Positions 22,661 to 35,080 are shown, counted from the stretch's first letter. The stretch is DNA of 64,000 bases from an uncultured SAR86 cluster bacterium (GCA_902616715.1 CACMTR010000002.1:124001-188000), one strand, 5' to 3'. A program made the numbers and translations. Notes: generated by a model from the letters alone, not told the origin.

Positions 22661-24588
22661 TATTTATTCAACCTATTTTTAATTAATTCATCAACGATAC
22701 TTGGATCCGCCAAAGTAGAAGTGTCGCCAAGATTTTCTAAATCATTAGAAGCAATTTTTCTAAGAATTCTTCTCATTATTTTACCAGATCTAGTTTTAGG
22801 CAAGTCATTAGTAAAATGAATTAGATCTGGCTTTGCAATTGCTCCTATTTCTTTTTTGATTAATTCGATCAGTTCAATTTTAAGCTCATCACTAGGAGCG
22901 GTAGCTTTCATCATATTTACATAACAGTAAATACCTTGACCCTTAATTGAGTGATCAAAACCTACCACTGCAGCTTCAGCAACTCCTGCGTGTAAAACAA
23001 GTGCGCTTTCAATTTCTGCTGTCCCAAGTCTATGCCCGGAAACATTCAAGACATCATCAACTCTCCCTGTAATCCAGTAATATCCGTCTTCATCTCTTCT
23101 AGCTCCATCGCCAGTAAAATAATAATTTGGGTAAGTAGAATAATAGGTGTCTATACACCTTTGATGATCTCCAAAGACCGTTCTAATTTGTGAAGGCCAG
23201 GATTTTTTTATTGCTAAATTACCAGAACCTGGCCCTTTGATTTCGTTTCCATTTTCATCTAACAGCACTGGGCTAACTCCAAAAAAAGGCTTACAGGCAC
23301 TGCCAGGTTTTTGATCAGAAAATCCAGCTAAACCAGAAATCAAAATACTACCTGTTTCAGTTTGCCACCAAGTATCTACAATGGGACATTTTTTATTACC
23401 AACCTTTTCGTAATACCACTCCCAAGCCTCTGGATTAATTGGTTCTCCTACAGTACCTAAAACCTTTAACGATTCTCTAGAAGAAGACTTTAGGGGTTCA
23501 TCGCCGAATGCCATAAGAGCTCTTATTGCGGTTGGAGCTGTATAAAAAATATTTACGTCATGTTTGTCTATTACCTCCCAAAATCTTGATGCATCAGGAT
23601 AAGTTGGAATTCCTTCAAACATAAGAGTAGTGGCTCCATTACATAGCGGTCCATAAACTATATAAGAATGGCCTGTCACCCATCCGACATCTGCAGTACA
23701 CCAATAAATATCTCCATCTGAGTAATTAAAAATATATTTATGAGTAAGGGCTGCACCTAAAAGATAGCCGCCGGTAGTATGTAAAACTCCTTTTGGTTTT
23801 CCGGTAGAGCCAGAAGTATATAAGATGAATAAAGGATCCTCTGCAGACATGGGCTCGCAATCACAGATGGGGTCAAATTTTTCTTTTTCAGATAAATAAT
23901 CAACGTCAATATTGTTATTTAAGGTTAATTCTAATTTTGTTCTCTTAACTATTATTACTGAATGAACATTTGGACAGGACTTAGTAGCTTCGTCTACGTT
24001 TTGCTTTAAAGGAATTTTTTTTCCACCTCTAATACCTTCGTCGGCAGTAATCACAGTTTCGCAATTTGAATCTAAGATCCTATCTTTTAAGGATTCCACT
24101 GAGAACCCTCCAAACACAACTGAGTGTACTGCCCCAATTCTTGCACAAGCTAACATAGCGTAGGCAGCCTCAGGAATCATGGGCATGTATATACATACTC
24201 TATCTCCTTTTTTAATACCTCTATTTTTAAGTAAGTTAGAAAATTTACACACTTCATCATGAAGTTCTTGATATGAGATTTTTTTGGACAAAGATGGATC
24301 GTCGCTTTCCCAAATAATTGCCACCGAATCGGGTTTGTCTAAATGTCTGTCAACACAGTTAAAAGAGGCATTAAGTTGTCCATCATTAAACCATTCAACT
24401 TTTCCCTTACGCATATCATATGAAATTATCTCAGTTGGTTGTTTAATCCAATCCACTTGAAGCGAAGCTTGCTTAGCCCAAAAAGATTCTGGATCATTTA
24501 TAGAATCTTCATACATTTTATTAAAGGTTTTCTCATCTAGATTAGCGTTAGCTTTGATAGATTGTGAAACAGGATAGGTTTTACTCAT
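22660..24588 (-). CDS. acs: Acetyl-CoA synthetase
   Basis: [70 protein letters not shown]. Confidence 0.95.
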   Translation of the reverse strand: MSKTYPVSQSIKANANLDEKTFNKMYEDSINDPESFWAKQASLQVDWIKQPTEIISYDMRKGKVEWFNDGQLNASFNCVDRHLDKPDSVAIIWESDDPSLSKKISYQELHDEVCKFSNLLKNRGIKKGDRVCIYMPMIPEAAYAMLACARIGAVHSVVFGGFSVESLKDRILDSNCETVITADEGIRGGKKIPLKQNVDEATKSCPNVHSVIIVKRTKLELTLNNNIDVDYLSEKEKFDPICDCEPMSAEDPLFILYTSGSTGKPKGVLHTTGGYLLGAALTHKYIFNYSDGDIYWCTADVGWVTGHSYIVYGPLCNGATTLMFEGIPTYPDASRFWEVIDKHDVNIFYTAPTAIRALMAFGDEPLKSSSRESLKVLGTVGEPINPEAWEWYYEKVGNKKCPIVDTWWQTETGSILISGLAGFSDQKPGSACKPFFGVSPVLLDENGNEIKGPGSGNLAIKKSWPSQIRTVFGDHQRCIDTYYSTYPNYYFTGDGARRDEDGYYWITGRVDDVLNVSGHRLGTAEIESALVLHAGVAEAAVVGFDHSIKGQGIYCYVNMMKATAPSDELKIELIELIKKEIGAIAKPDLIHFTNDLPKTRSGKIMRRILRKIASNDLENLGDTSTLADPSIVDELIKNRLNK

Positions 24589-25054
24589 AGGGTTTTAGGT
24601 TTTGAGAAATTTTACTATTAATTTCCGATATCCTATTTTTGACCTGTATGCAATTAATTTCAAGTAATGGTTTAATGAAAAAATCTCTGTTTTGCCAATC
24701 ATAGTGAGGAATCGTTAATTTAGGTTTGTTGATCTTTAAATTATCAAAAAAAACAATATCAATATCTATTATTCTAGGCTTCATATGAGAATTTTTTTTT
24801 CTTTTAAGTTTTTGTTCAATTGCTTGTAGCTGATCGAGCAATGCAAATGCGGATAGCTCAGTTTTAATCTCTAGAGCAAGATTAAAGAAAAATGGCTGTT
24901 TTATTGGGCCATAAGCAGACGATTTAAAAATTTTGCTTTTCTGTAAAATTTTAGTTTTTGGGAGATCATTTATTTCAGACCTGGCAGTTTGTAGATTTTT
25001 AGATCTGTTGCCTAGATTAGTTCCTAAAACCAAATAAGCAATATGTGAAGACAT
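24581..25054 (-). CDS. folK: 2-amino-4-hydroxy-6-hydroxymethyldihydropteridine diphosphokinase
   Basis: [71 protein letters not shown]. Confidence 0.9.
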   Translation of the reverse strand: MSSHIAYLVLGTNLGNRSKNLQTARSEINDLPKTKILQKSKIFKSSAYGPIKQPFFFNLALEIKTELSAFALLDQLQAIEQKLKRKKNSHMKPRIIDIDIVFFDNLKINKPKLTIPHYDWQNRDFFIKPLLEINCIQVKNRISEINSKISQNLKPYE

Positions 25055-25641
25055 TAACCAAATTGTTGCTTTTCTTTTATTTCATCGACGGTCTTACAAT
25101 CTATGCATTGTGTCGCTGTAGGTCTGGCCTCTAATCTTTTAATACCAATTTCAATTCCACAAGTTTCACAAAAACCATATAAATCATCATCTATATCCTT
25201 CAAAGACATTTCGATTTTTGAAATTAACTTTCTTTCTCGCTCTCTTTTTCTAAGCTCTAACATGAACTCTTCTTCTTTAGCAGCTCTATCAAGAGAATCG
25301 GGAAAATTACTTTGATCTTTTTGAATTAATTGTTCTGTTTTTTCCTGTTCAGTCTCTAAGGCCAATTTCCAAGCACTCAGGATCGAAATGAAATGTTTCT
25401 TCTGAGACTTATTCATGTATTTTTCCGTTTTATTAGGACTGTAAGGAGTAAAAGTTTTTGCAAAAGACTCAAAGTCAGAAGGATTAGAAATTGTCTGCCT
25501 TTTATTGGGTTTCTTTTTTGTAGTTGTTTTTTTTACAGATGTTTTTCTTAAGGCTGATTTTTTAGGTTTAGCTTTAAGATTAGCTTTAGTCTTTGTTTGG
25601 ACTTTTTTAGGCGTCGATTTCGGTTTCTTTTTAGTGACCAT
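25054..25641 (-). CDS. dksA: RNA polymerase-binding transcription factor DksA with Lys-rich N-terminal extension
   Basis: DDDLYGFCETCGIEIGIKRLEARPTATQCIDCKT zinc finger, preceded by about 45 residues of K/T/P-rich sequence. Confidence 0.9.
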   Translation of the reverse strand: MVTKKKPKSTPKKVQTKTKANLKAKPKKSALRKTSVKKTTTKKKPNKRQTISNPSDFESFAKTFTPYSPNKTEKYMNKSQKKHFISILSAWKLALETEQEKTEQLIQKDQSNFPDSLDRAAKEEEFMLELRKRERERKLISKIEMSLKDIDDDLYGFCETCGIEIGIKRLEARPTATQCIDCKTVDEIKEKQQFG

Positions 25642-25689
25642 TAGAAAAAAAATAAGGTGATGAAATTTACCAAAACCTAAGATAACTTT

Positions 25690-26691
25690 CTAGTTAATTT
25701 TTAAAAATTTTTCATATAATTTTAAATAGTCTTCTTGCTTCAATCTTGGGCCTATTGTTTCTACACCTTTGGATGCAAGAAAACAGCCAAACTTAGCAGC
25801 TTCTTCTAATGTTTTTTCTTTAGCAATAAGATTCAATACACCTCCAGCAAACATATCTCCTGCTCCATTAGTGTCAATGGCTTTAGCGGGAAAGCCATCA
25901 ATTTTTTTTGTAAAATTTTTGGTAATTACAAAAGCTCCATTTGAACCATCAGTAATAAAAATATTTTTAGCTACACTTAATAAGGAATCTTTAATACTTT
26001 CTATTTCTTCAGATTCGCAAAATGATTTTGCTTCCTCAAAATTACAGAATAAAAAATCTATTGGTACAGTCATCCAGCTTTCAAGTCTACTTTTAAAAGC
26101 TTTTACGATGTTAGGATCAGACAGACTAATTGAAATTTTTACATTTCTCGTTCTTCCAATTTTAATAATTTTTTTGCTCGTTTCGAAACAAGGATCACTG
26201 CTAACCAAGTAACCTTCTAAGTAAATAATTTCAGAATTATTTATTAAGTTTTCATCAATATCAGAAAAATTTAAGTCCGCACTAATTCCCAAACATGTAC
26301 TCATTGTCCTTTCGGCATCAGGAGAGATCATGATTAAGCAGGTTCCCGTATTTTCTTTTCCCTGAGAAATTATATTATTTTGTATTCCAATCTTTTCAAG
26401 ATCTTCTTTATAGAAATGTCCATTAGTATCATTGGCTACTTTACCAATAAAACCACAACTGCTCCCCAAAGAAGATGCAGCAAAAATAGTATTTGTTGCT
26501 GAACCTCCGCAGGCATCCTCGCTTTTTTTATAATGCTTAGATAATTTTTTATAGAGCTCTTCCTGATAGTTTGATTCACACAAACCCATAGTTCCTTTAT
26601 CTATTGAGATATCTTCAAGGAACGAATCTTCTATCAAAAATTGTTTATCTACTAAGGCATTACCAACTCCAAGAACGTTAATTTTTTTCAT
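25690..26691 (-). CDS. PfkB family carbohydrate/adenosine kinase
   Basis: VLGVGNALVDKQFLIED, CGGSATNTIFAASSLG, AIDTNGAGDMFAGGVL. Confidence 0.88.
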   Translation of the reverse strand: MKKINVLGVGNALVDKQFLIEDSFLEDISIDKGTMGLCESNYQEELYKKLSKHYKKSEDACGGSATNTIFAASSLGSSCGFIGKVANDTNGHFYKEDLEKIGIQNNIISQGKENTGTCLIMISPDAERTMSTCLGISADLNFSDIDENLINNSEIIYLEGYLVSSDPCFETSKKIIKIGRTRNVKISISLSDPNIVKAFKSRLESWMTVPIDFLFCNFEEAKSFCESEEIESIKDSLLSVAKNIFITDGSNGAFVITKNFTKKIDGFPAKAIDTNGAGDMFAGGVLNLIAKEKTLEEAAKFGCFLASKGVETIGPRLKQEDYLKLYEKFLKIN

Positions 26692-27319
26692 TATTGATGG
26701 TTAAAATATTTTTAATATTATTTGTTTCTTCGGAAAAAAGGCCTTTAGAGATAGCAAACCTTTCATATCCTAGCATTTTTAGCTCTATTATATTTTCATT
26801 ACTAATACCTCCAATTGCATATATAGGTTTGTTAGTGCAGAGTAACGCTTCTTTCATCACTTCTTGGTTAGGAGGGAGGACTATATCCTGTTTTGTAGCA
26901 CTTTTAAAAAAAGAACCGACAGCCAAATAATTCCAATCGATTAATTTTTCAGGAGGATTTTTTAATAACTCAAGATTCCATTTACAAGAAAAACCTGTAA
27001 TGTAATTATCATTAATCATATGAGAGTATTTCTTTAAAAAAACTTGATTTTTTTGGTTATAGTAATCTTCTTCTCCCAAATGAAATCCATCAGCGCCGAT
27101 TTCTAATGCAATTTCAGGATAATCATTAATAATTAATTTTCCATTTTGACTCTTTATAGTATCTAGTAAAGATGCAGCGTTTTTACTAATACTTTCTAAG
27201 TTTTCACTTTTCGATCGATATTGGAAAGTATTAATACCAATTTCTAGTAAATCATTAACTTTTATTTTTAACTCTTCTAGATTTTTATTGGATGGAGTTA
27301 TTGCATAAATGGTATTCAT
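26678..27319 (-). CDS. thiE: Thiamine-phosphate synthase-like
   Basis: INTFQYRSK, IINDYPEIALEIGADGFHLGEEDY, YLAVGSFFKSATK, PIYAIGGISNENI. Confidence 0.85.
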   Translation of the reverse strand: MNTIYAITPSNKNLEELKIKVNDLLEIGINTFQYRSKSENLESISKNAASLLDTIKSQNGKLIINDYPEIALEIGADGFHLGEEDYYNQKNQVFLKKYSHMINDNYITGFSCKWNLELLKNPPEKLIDWNYLAVGSFFKSATKQDIVLPPNQEVMKEALLCTNKPIYAIGGISNENIIELKMLGYERFAISKGLFSEETNNIKNILTINNEKN

Positions 27320-28080
27320 TGATTCAAATTAATAAAATCTTGTTCGCCTGTATGAAGAGAATTTTTTAAATATTTCTCCATAAAATTATTTGCTTCTTTA
27401 CAACTTTTAGATAAATCCTTTGATTTTATTAAATTGCAAAGTATTGATGTTGATAAGGCGCAACCTGTTCCATGTATTTTTTTATCTAATTTAGAAGTTT
27501 TTACTTCAAGCTTTTTTTCTCCATCAACATAAAGCGTATTTACTATATTTTTATTAATTTCATTTCCAGTAACGTAAATTTTGTTAATTCCTAGGTCTTG
27601 AAGTTTTTTTATAGAATCTGTTGGTTTTGTTAAGCCAGTTAAATAAAAGAGCTCTTCTTTATTAGGCGTTAAAAGCGAAGCAAGTGGATATAATTTTTTT
27701 AGAGCTAAATTCAAATTTTCTTTTTTTAAAAATAAACCTCCTCCTCCAGCTTTTATTATTGGATCAATAATTATGGGAATTTTTTGTTTTGATTTTAAAA
27801 AGTTTATGGTTTCTTCAATAATTTTATGTGATGAAATCGCACCGATTTTAATTCCAGAAACTTCAAAATTTTTTTCTAAGTTTCTCAAACTTTTATTAAA
27901 GAATTTTTCGTTTACATTAACTACTTTGTACAACTTTTTTGCATCTTGAATAGTCAAATTATTAATTACAGAAAGACAGTGAAAATTTAATTTACTAGCA
28001 ACCATTACGTCCATTGTCATTCCTGCAGCACTTGTTGGATCATGCCCTGATATTGTTAAAATAAATTTTTTCTGACTCAT
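27316..28080 (-). CDS. thiD: Hydroxymethylpyrimidine (phosphate) kinase
   Basis: TISGHDPTSAAGMTMDVMVASKL, IIDPIIKAGGGGLF, LTPNKEELFYLTG, HGTGCALSTSI; start placed at MSQKKF. Confidence 0.87.
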   Translation of the reverse strand: MSQKKFILTISGHDPTSAAGMTMDVMVASKLNFHCLSVINNLTIQDAKKLYKVVNVNEKFFNKSLRNLEKNFEVSGIKIGAISSHKIIEETINFLKSKQKIPIIIDPIIKAGGGGLFLKKENLNLALKKLYPLASLLTPNKEELFYLTGLTKPTDSIKKLQDLGINKIYVTGNEINKNIVNTLYVDGEKKLEVKTSKLDKKIHGTGCALSTSILCNLIKSKDLSKSCKEANNFMEKYLKNSLHTGEQDFINLNQ

Positions 28081-28134
28081 GTTAATTAAACTCATTATAA
28101 TGCTGCTCTTAGGCAAGCCAAACAAATTAAAAAA

Positions 28135-29151
28135 ATGGGAAAAAGTAAAGTTGGTATCATTGGCGCTACAGGATATGTAGGCGTCGAATTACTTAATCTT
28201 TTAGACCTAAAAACCGATCTAGAAGTTTCCTTTCTCTCTTCCTCTAATAGCATTGGAGAGAATCTTTATGAAAAGATTAAGCCATTCAATAACATTAAAG
28301 ATCAAAAGTTTTTTCCAGCTGAAGCGGCTATTGAAGAAAATCTCGATTATGTTTTCTTTACAACGCAACATAATTTTTCTATGGATATTGTTCCCTCACT
28401 TCTAAGAAAAAAAATTAGAGTAATTGATCTATCTGCAGATTTTAGATTTTCCGACCCTAACTTATGGCAGCAAGCATATGAAGACAAGCACCGAGCCGCC
28501 GACTTATTAAAAAAGGCAGTTTATGGGTTACCTGAGTTAGAAAGAGAAAAAATTAAAGATGCTGACTTAGTTGCTGTTCCTGGTTGTTATCCCACAGCTT
28601 CACTTTTGGGAATAATTCCAGTTGTTGATTATTTAGAAAAAGAGCCCCAAATAATTTTAGACGTAAAATCTGGGATAAGCGGGGCAGGCAGACAAAAGGT
28701 TGAGAATGAGTTAGCAGATAAAATTGAAAATAATTTTACAGCTTATTCGCCAGAGTTTCATAGACATCAATCTGAAATTTCTCATTTTCTTGAAAAACAA
28801 TTAGGGTCGAATCCCTTTATTATATTCACACCTCATTTGATACCTACATTTAGAGGAGAATATGTCACTTGTTATTTAAAAATAGAAAAGCAAGAAAAAG
28901 ATTTCCAAGAAATTTACGAAAACTTCTATAAAAAAGAAAAATTTGTTAGAGTATTACCCAAAGGTACGATTCCAGAGTTAAAAAAGGTACAAAACACAAA
29001 CTTTTGCGATATTTCAATTTTTAAAAAGAAAAATATTTTGACAGTACACATTGCTATAGATAATCTATTGAAGGGCGCTGCAAGTCAAGCAGTCCAGTGT
29101 TTAAACTTAATGTCTGGAGTTAAAGAGGATTCAGGATTAAATTTATTATGA
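28135..29151 (+). CDS. argC: N-acetyl-gamma-glutamyl-phosphate reductase
   Basis: VGIIGATGYVGVELLNLL, AVPGCYPTASLLGIIPV, KSGISGAGRQ. Confidence 0.94.
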   Translation: MGKSKVGIIGATGYVGVELLNLLDLKTDLEVSFLSSSNSIGENLYEKIKPFNNIKDQKFFPAEAAIEENLDYVFFTTQHNFSMDIVPSLLRKKIRVIDLSADFRFSDPNLWQQAYEDKHRAADLLKKAVYGLPELEREKIKDADLVAVPGCYPTASLLGIIPVVDYLEKEPQIILDVKSGISGAGRQKVENELADKIENNFTAYSPEFHRHQSEISHFLEKQLGSNPFIIFTPHLIPTFRGEYVTCYLKIEKQEKDFQEIYENFYKKEKFVRVLPKGTIPELKKVQNTNFCDISIFKKKNILTVHIAIDNLLKGAASQAVQCLNLMSGVKEDSGLNLL

Positions 29152-29495
29152 TTGACAAATATGTACCACAAGAACTTAATATTTCTGAAGCGGCAGTTTC
29201 TAGGATCGATAAGCTGGTTTCAGAAGAGGCGGGTAATGAAATTTCTTTGAGAATCTTCGTTACCGGCGGTGGGTGTTCTGGATTTCAATATGGTTTTAGA
29301 TTAGAAGATGAATTAGACGAGGAGGACACTGTCTTAAAAAAAGATAAAGCATCTATTGTTATTGACCCACTAAGCATGCAGTATATTTATGGTTCTACTC
29401 TAGATTATAAAGAAGATCTGGAAGGCTCTCGATTTGTTATTGACAATCCTAATGCTGTAACTACTTGTGGATGCGGTTCTTCTTTTTCAATTTAA
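29148..29495 (+). CDS. erpA: Iron-sulfur cluster insertion protein ErpA (A-type carrier)
   Basis: TGGGCSGFQYGFRLED and TTCGCGSSFSI. Confidence 0.93.
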   Translation: MIDKYVPQELNISEAAVSRIDKLVSEEAGNEISLRIFVTGGGCSGFQYGFRLEDELDEEDTVLKKDKASIVIDPLSMQYIYGSTLDYKEDLEGSRFVIDNPNAVTTCGCGSSFSI

Positions 29496-30628
29496 GCTTG
29501 AAACACCTCTCCAGTTAAAGATGGAATAGCTCCTGTAGAAGATTTGAGGTCAATTTTTTTATTTTCTAATCTTTGCTTCGCTAGCCATCCAAATGTAGAG
29601 GTCTCCACAAACATAGGGTCAATTCCAAGAGTTTTAGTATTACCAATAGACCAATTTCTGGGTAATTTTGTTTTTATTCTTTTTATTAAATAAGAATTCT
29701 TTGAACCACCGCCACAAATATAGATGTTTAATTTTTTCGAAGAACAGTTTTTTACAAGTGAATTAACCAAAGTTAAAGCAGTAATTTCAGTCATTGCAGA
29801 AATCCAATCAAACTTGCTTAGATTCGAATTTTTAAAAAATAGTTTGGAAAAGTCATAATTTTCAGTTGAGTCACTTTTAGGTATCTCTAAATTAAAAAAG
29901 GGTTTTTTAATCACTAGATCGACAGTTTTTCTAACTTTTTTAAAATCACCCTTTCTTGCAAAATCTCCATTTTTATCAAATAAAAATTTTCCACCTATTA
30001 GCTTCTTTACACTTTGATCAATTAGACAATTTCCTGGACCAGTATCCCATCCAATTGTCTTTTTATTCTTTAGCAACAGTGTAATATTAGTGATTCCTCC
30101 TATATTTATAATAGCTCGATTCTTTGCCTTATCTCTTAAAAAAAAATTATGAAAAGACGGAGTAAGAGGAGCACCACTGCCTCCATTCGTAATATTTGTT
30201 TGACGGAAATTACCAATCGTTGTGATGCCAGTTAGGTTCGAAATTATTTTTGGATTTCCTATTTGAAGAGAATAAGGTTTTTTTGAAAAAGGACGGTGTT
30301 GAATGGTCTGACCATGAGAACCGAGTGCATGGATATCAGAATTTCTCAATTTGGATTTTTTTAGTAATTTCCTCACCACGTTAACCGTTTCAAAGGTAAA
30401 TTCCTCATCTGCTTCTCTTAGCTCTTTAGTTGGGTAAAGAAAAAGATTTTTTTTCATTTTAGATAACTCCATCATTTTATTTGACAGTGTTTTTGGCATT
30501 TTCACTGAATAAGAGTTTATGACTTTTATTTTATTAGTTATCTTTAAAAGAGTCGCATCTATCGAATCCATACTTGTACCCGATAGGGTGCCAATATATA
30601 AATTATTTTTTTTACTAATTGGCTGCAT
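29492..30628 (-). CDS. anmK: Anhydro-N-acetylmuramic acid kinase
   Basis: LYIGTLSGTSMDSIDATLL, GSHGQTIQHRP, NIGGITNIT, GWDTGPGNCLID. Confidence 0.93.
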   Translation of the reverse strand: MQPISKKNNLYIGTLSGTSMDSIDATLLKITNKIKVINSYSVKMPKTLSNKMMELSKMKKNLFLYPTKELREADEEFTFETVNVVRKLLKKSKLRNSDIHALGSHGQTIQHRPFSKKPYSLQIGNPKIISNLTGITTIGNFRQTNITNGGSGAPLTPSFHNFFLRDKAKNRAIINIGGITNITLLLKNKKTIGWDTGPGNCLIDQSVKKLIGGKFLFDKNGDFARKGDFKKVRKTVDLVIKKPFFNLEIPKSDSTENYDFSKLFFKNSNLSKFDWISAMTEITALTLVNSLVKNCSSKKLNIYICGGGSKNSYLIKRIKTKLPRNWSIGNTKTLGIDPMFVETSTFGWLAKQRLENKKIDLKSSTGAIPSLTGEVFQA

Positions 30629-31901
30629 AGATTTGTAAATATAAATTATCTATTCTATTAATCATTCGAACAGCTAAATTTTGAAAACCTTCTTTTTCTG
30701 AATCGCCTATTGGCTCTGCATCAGGAAGCTTTACCGTTAGAGGATCTGTATGCATGCCATTTACTCTGAATTCATAATGCAGGTGATATCCAGTAGCTAA
30801 TCCGGATTTACCAACATAACCAATTACCTCGCCCTGAGAGACTTTGTCACCTAGCTTTAAGCCTTTTTTATATTTAAATAGATGTGCATATCTGGTTGAA
30901 TAATCCTCTGAGTGCTTAATTTCAATTAATTTTCCATACCCTCCTTTATTGCCGATATAGGAGACAGACCCTGAGCTAGTGGAAATAATTGGAGTTCCTT
31001 TAGGAGCAGCATAATCTACTCCAGTATGGGCACGAATTTTATTTAAAACCGGATGCTTCCTATTTAAATTGTATTTTGAGCTAATGTAACTGAATTCGAC
31101 AGGAGTTCTTAAAAAAGCTTTTTTCACGTTTTTTCCTCGCAAGGAGAAATATTCTTTTGTCCCGTCTTTATAGAAATATCTAATAGCCGTATAGACTTTA
31201 TTGCCTCTTAAAAACCTTGCAGCTTTTATATCAGGATTTTTTACTTGTTTTCCTTTCCAATAAAAATCTTCGTATAAAACGTCAAATTTATCACCGGGCC
31301 TGATATCAAATATAAAGTCTATATCCCATCCAAACAAATAGACTAAATCCATGATAAGACTATCAGACAATCCTTCTCTTACAGCAGACTCATATAAAGA
31401 ATTATCAATTGTAACTGAAGCAAATCTCTCGAGTTTTTCTAAAGGTCTTGAAAAGTTTTGTATTTTGAAGAGTCCATTTTTATATGTGGCCAAGATGCCA
31501 TCTAACTCATTAGTGGTTAAAAAGATTTCATCAGGTTCTCCTGAAATTGTCTTTTTAACTTCAAGGGTATCGCCAACTTTTATTTGAGCTAATTTTTCAG
31601 ACCCACTTGTTTTGATAAGAGTCCTTATATAGACATCTTTGATATTAGATTTTTTGAGCAAATTCAATAAAGTGTCATTTTTCTTAATTTCAAAGATTTG
31701 AACTACATCATTTGTATCATCTTCGAGAGAAAGACGATCATCAGAAAATAAAACTTTTTCTCTCACCACTTCCTTTTGAATAAATTCCTGATTATCTGAT
31801 GAAATAGAAATTTTTGGCGAAAAAATGATTCCGATAAATAACACAACAAAAATTATTAAAAAAAGTAAATAGTATTTGAGTTCAAAAAAAAGATTTTTCA
31901 T
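30615..31901 (-). CDS. M23 family peptidase (MepM-like, LysM-like and peptidase domains)
   Basis: N-terminal TM, HTGVDYAAPKGTPIISTSSGSVSYIGNKGGYGKLIEIKHSEDYSTRYAHL, SGLATGYHLHYEFRVNG. Confidence 0.9.
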   Translation of the reverse strand: MKNLFFELKYYLLFLIIFVVLFIGIIFSPKISISSDNQEFIQKEVVREKVLFSDDRLSLEDDTNDVVQIFEIKKNDTLLNLLKKSNIKDVYIRTLIKTSGSEKLAQIKVGDTLEVKKTISGEPDEIFLTTNELDGILATYKNGLFKIQNFSRPLEKLERFASVTIDNSLYESAVREGLSDSLIMDLVYLFGWDIDFIFDIRPGDKFDVLYEDFYWKGKQVKNPDIKAARFLRGNKVYTAIRYFYKDGTKEYFSLRGKNVKKAFLRTPVEFSYISSKYNLNRKHPVLNKIRAHTGVDYAAPKGTPIISTSSGSVSYIGNKGGYGKLIEIKHSEDYSTRYAHLFKYKKGLKLGDKVSQGEVIGYVGKSGLATGYHLHYEFRVNGMHTDPLTVKLPDAEPIGDSEKEGFQNLAVRMINRIDNLYLQIYAAN

Positions 31902-31964
31902 TTTTAATCTTCAATTATTTAATCTGTTAAAGTTATAAAAGTTATTTTTTGATATTCTATTTAA

Positions 31965-33188
31965 ATGCGTACAGTTCAAGAAAAAATCGAAATACTTCTA
32001 AGAGGCATCGAAGAAGTAATCCCTAAAAAAGATTTTATCTCTTTGATCGAAAAGAAACAAAAGTTAACTGTAAAAGCTGGGTTTGATCCGACTTCACCCG
32101 ATTTGCATTTGGGTCATACGGTTTTAATAAATAAGTTAAAACAATTTCAAGATTTAGGTCATAAAGTTATTTTTTTGATTGGTGATTTTACGGGCTCCAT
32201 TGGCGATCCTTCAGGAGTTAGCGAAACAAGACCTGTCTTATCAAAAAAGGAGCTAAAAAAAAATGCAGCCACATATAAAAACCAAATATTCAAAATTTTA
32301 GATCCAAAAAAAACCGAAATACAATTTAATTCAAGCTGGTTTGATAAAATGAAGCCACAAGATTTTATTAAATTAGCCTCTTCAATGACTGTTGCTAGGA
32401 TGCTTGAAAGGGAAGATTTTAGTAAAAGATATAAATCAAACCAGCCAATTTCAATTCATGAATTTTTATACCCCTTAGTTCAAGGATACGATTCCTTTTT
32501 TTTAAAAGCTGATGTTGAACTAGGAGGAACAGATCAAAAGTTTAATTTACTAGTCGGAAGAGATATTCAAAAGATCAATGGGATGAAAGAACAAATCATT
32601 ATTACCCTTCCTATTCTTGAAGGTTTGGATGGGGTGAAGAAAATGTCTAAGTCTTTAAATAATTATGTAGGGTTAGCAGATAATCATGATGAGATGTTCG
32701 GAAAGTTAATGTCTATTTCGGATGAAATGATGTGGCGTTATTATGATCTTCTTAGTTTTAAAACCAATAAAGAAATTGAAAAACTAAAAAAAATGTCATC
32801 TTCTGGGAGTGATTTAATGGAGGCAAAGTTTAAGTTGAGCTTGGAAATTGTAGAAAGATTTCATGGAAAAAAGAAATCAGAAATGGCAATGGAGGAATTT
32901 AAAAATAGATTTGGCAAAAAACTAAACCCCTCAAATATTTTAAACCTAGATCTAGAAATTAAAGAGAATTCTCTAAAATTAATTGATCTCTTAGCTCATT
33001 CTGGGCTCGGAGAAAATATACTTTGTCAAAGTAAATCTGAAGCTAAAAGAATGTTAGCCCAATCTGCAGTAAAGGTTGATGGAAAAAAGGTAACAAGGGA
33101 GGATTTCTCAATCAAAATTAACAAAAAAACCTTAATTCAGGTAGGGAAAAGAAGACATTTAAAAATTACTTTAAAAAGCTCAAATTAA
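31965..33188 (+). CDS. tyrS: Tyrosyl-tRNA synthetase
   Basis: [61 protein letters not shown]-terminal S4 domain. Confidence 0.95.
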   Translation: MRTVQEKIEILLRGIEEVIPKKDFISLIEKKQKLTVKAGFDPTSPDLHLGHTVLINKLKQFQDLGHKVIFLIGDFTGSIGDPSGVSETRPVLSKKELKKNAATYKNQIFKILDPKKTEIQFNSSWFDKMKPQDFIKLASSMTVARMLEREDFSKRYKSNQPISIHEFLYPLVQGYDSFFLKADVELGGTDQKFNLLVGRDIQKINGMKEQIIITLPILEGLDGVKKMSKSLNNYVGLADNHDEMFGKLMSISDEMMWRYYDLLSFKTNKEIEKLKKMSSSGSDLMEAKFKLSLEIVERFHGKKKSEMAMEEFKNRFGKKLNPSNILNLDLEIKENSLKLIDLLAHSGLGENILCQSKSEAKRMLAQSAVKVDGKKVTREDFSIKINKKTLIQVGKRRHLKITLKSSN

Positions 33189-33213
33189 ACCTTTAATTAA
33201 GTCAATTCATATG

Positions 33214-33219
33214 TATAAT
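33214..33219 (+). promoter_or_regulatory. Candidate -10 element of the rRNA operon promoter (TATAAT)
   Basis: TATAAT 26 bp after the tyrS stop; -35 is weak (AT-rich), assignment tentative. Confidence 0.45.
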
Positions 33220-33249
33220 CGCCAATTCCTGCGCTAAATTTGGCGTAGG

Positions 33250-33263
33250 GTGTTTTTTAAAAG
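33250..33263 (+). promoter_or_regulatory. Leader boxA-like antitermination element GTGTTTTTTAAAAG
   Basis: The same 14-mer recurs in the 16S-23S spacer at 34993-35006, as rrn boxA does. Confidence 0.65.
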
Positions 33264-33269
33264 ATTAGT

Positions 33270-33291
33270 TCATGTAATTCGTGCGGACACT
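33270..33291 (+). promoter_or_regulatory. 16S processing stem, 5' arm (RNase III-type)
   Basis: TCATGTAATTCGTGCGGACACT(T) complements 34943-34964 (AGTGTCCGCTCGAATTGCATGA) with only 2-3 non-Watson-Crick positions. Confidence 0.75.
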
Positions 33292-33384
33292 TGCCTTGTA
33301 AGTAAAGGTACGTGTCACTTTTTGAATATTTATATTCAAAACCCTTTTTTGATATTTTTTTTAGAAAAAAGTATCCGTTTAATT

Positions 33385-34918
<1,534 letters not shown>

Positions 34919-34942
34919 CTATAAAACACGATTTTTACTGTG

Positions 34943-34964
34943 AGTGTCCGCTCGAATTGCATGA
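34943..34964 (+). promoter_or_regulatory. 16S processing stem, 3' arm
   Basis: Complement of leader arm 33270-33291. Confidence 0.75.
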
Positions 34965-34992
34965 ATTAATTTTCTAATCTTTAAGGTTAAGA

Positions 34993-35006
34993 GTGTTTTT
35001 TAAAAG
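34993..35006 (+). promoter_or_regulatory. Spacer boxA-like element GTGTTTTTTAAAAG
   Basis: Exact repeat of leader element 33250-33263. Confidence 0.65.
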
Positions 35007-35021
35007 TATTGTGATCCAAAT

Positions 35022-35050
35022 ATTAATAATTATTGTTATCAATTATTAAT
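35022..35050 (+). repeat. Hairpin in 16S-23S spacer (ATTAATAATT ... AATTATTAAT)
   Basis: Perfect 10-bp arms, 9-nt loop. Confidence 0.7.
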
Positions 35051-35057
35051 AGAATTT

Positions 35058-35080
35058 TTAAAAGTTTTTAAAACTTTTAA
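35058..35080 (+). repeat. Near-perfect palindrome in 16S-23S spacer (TTAAAAGTTTT T AAAACTTTTAA)
   Basis: 11-bp perfect arms around a single central T. Confidence 0.7.
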
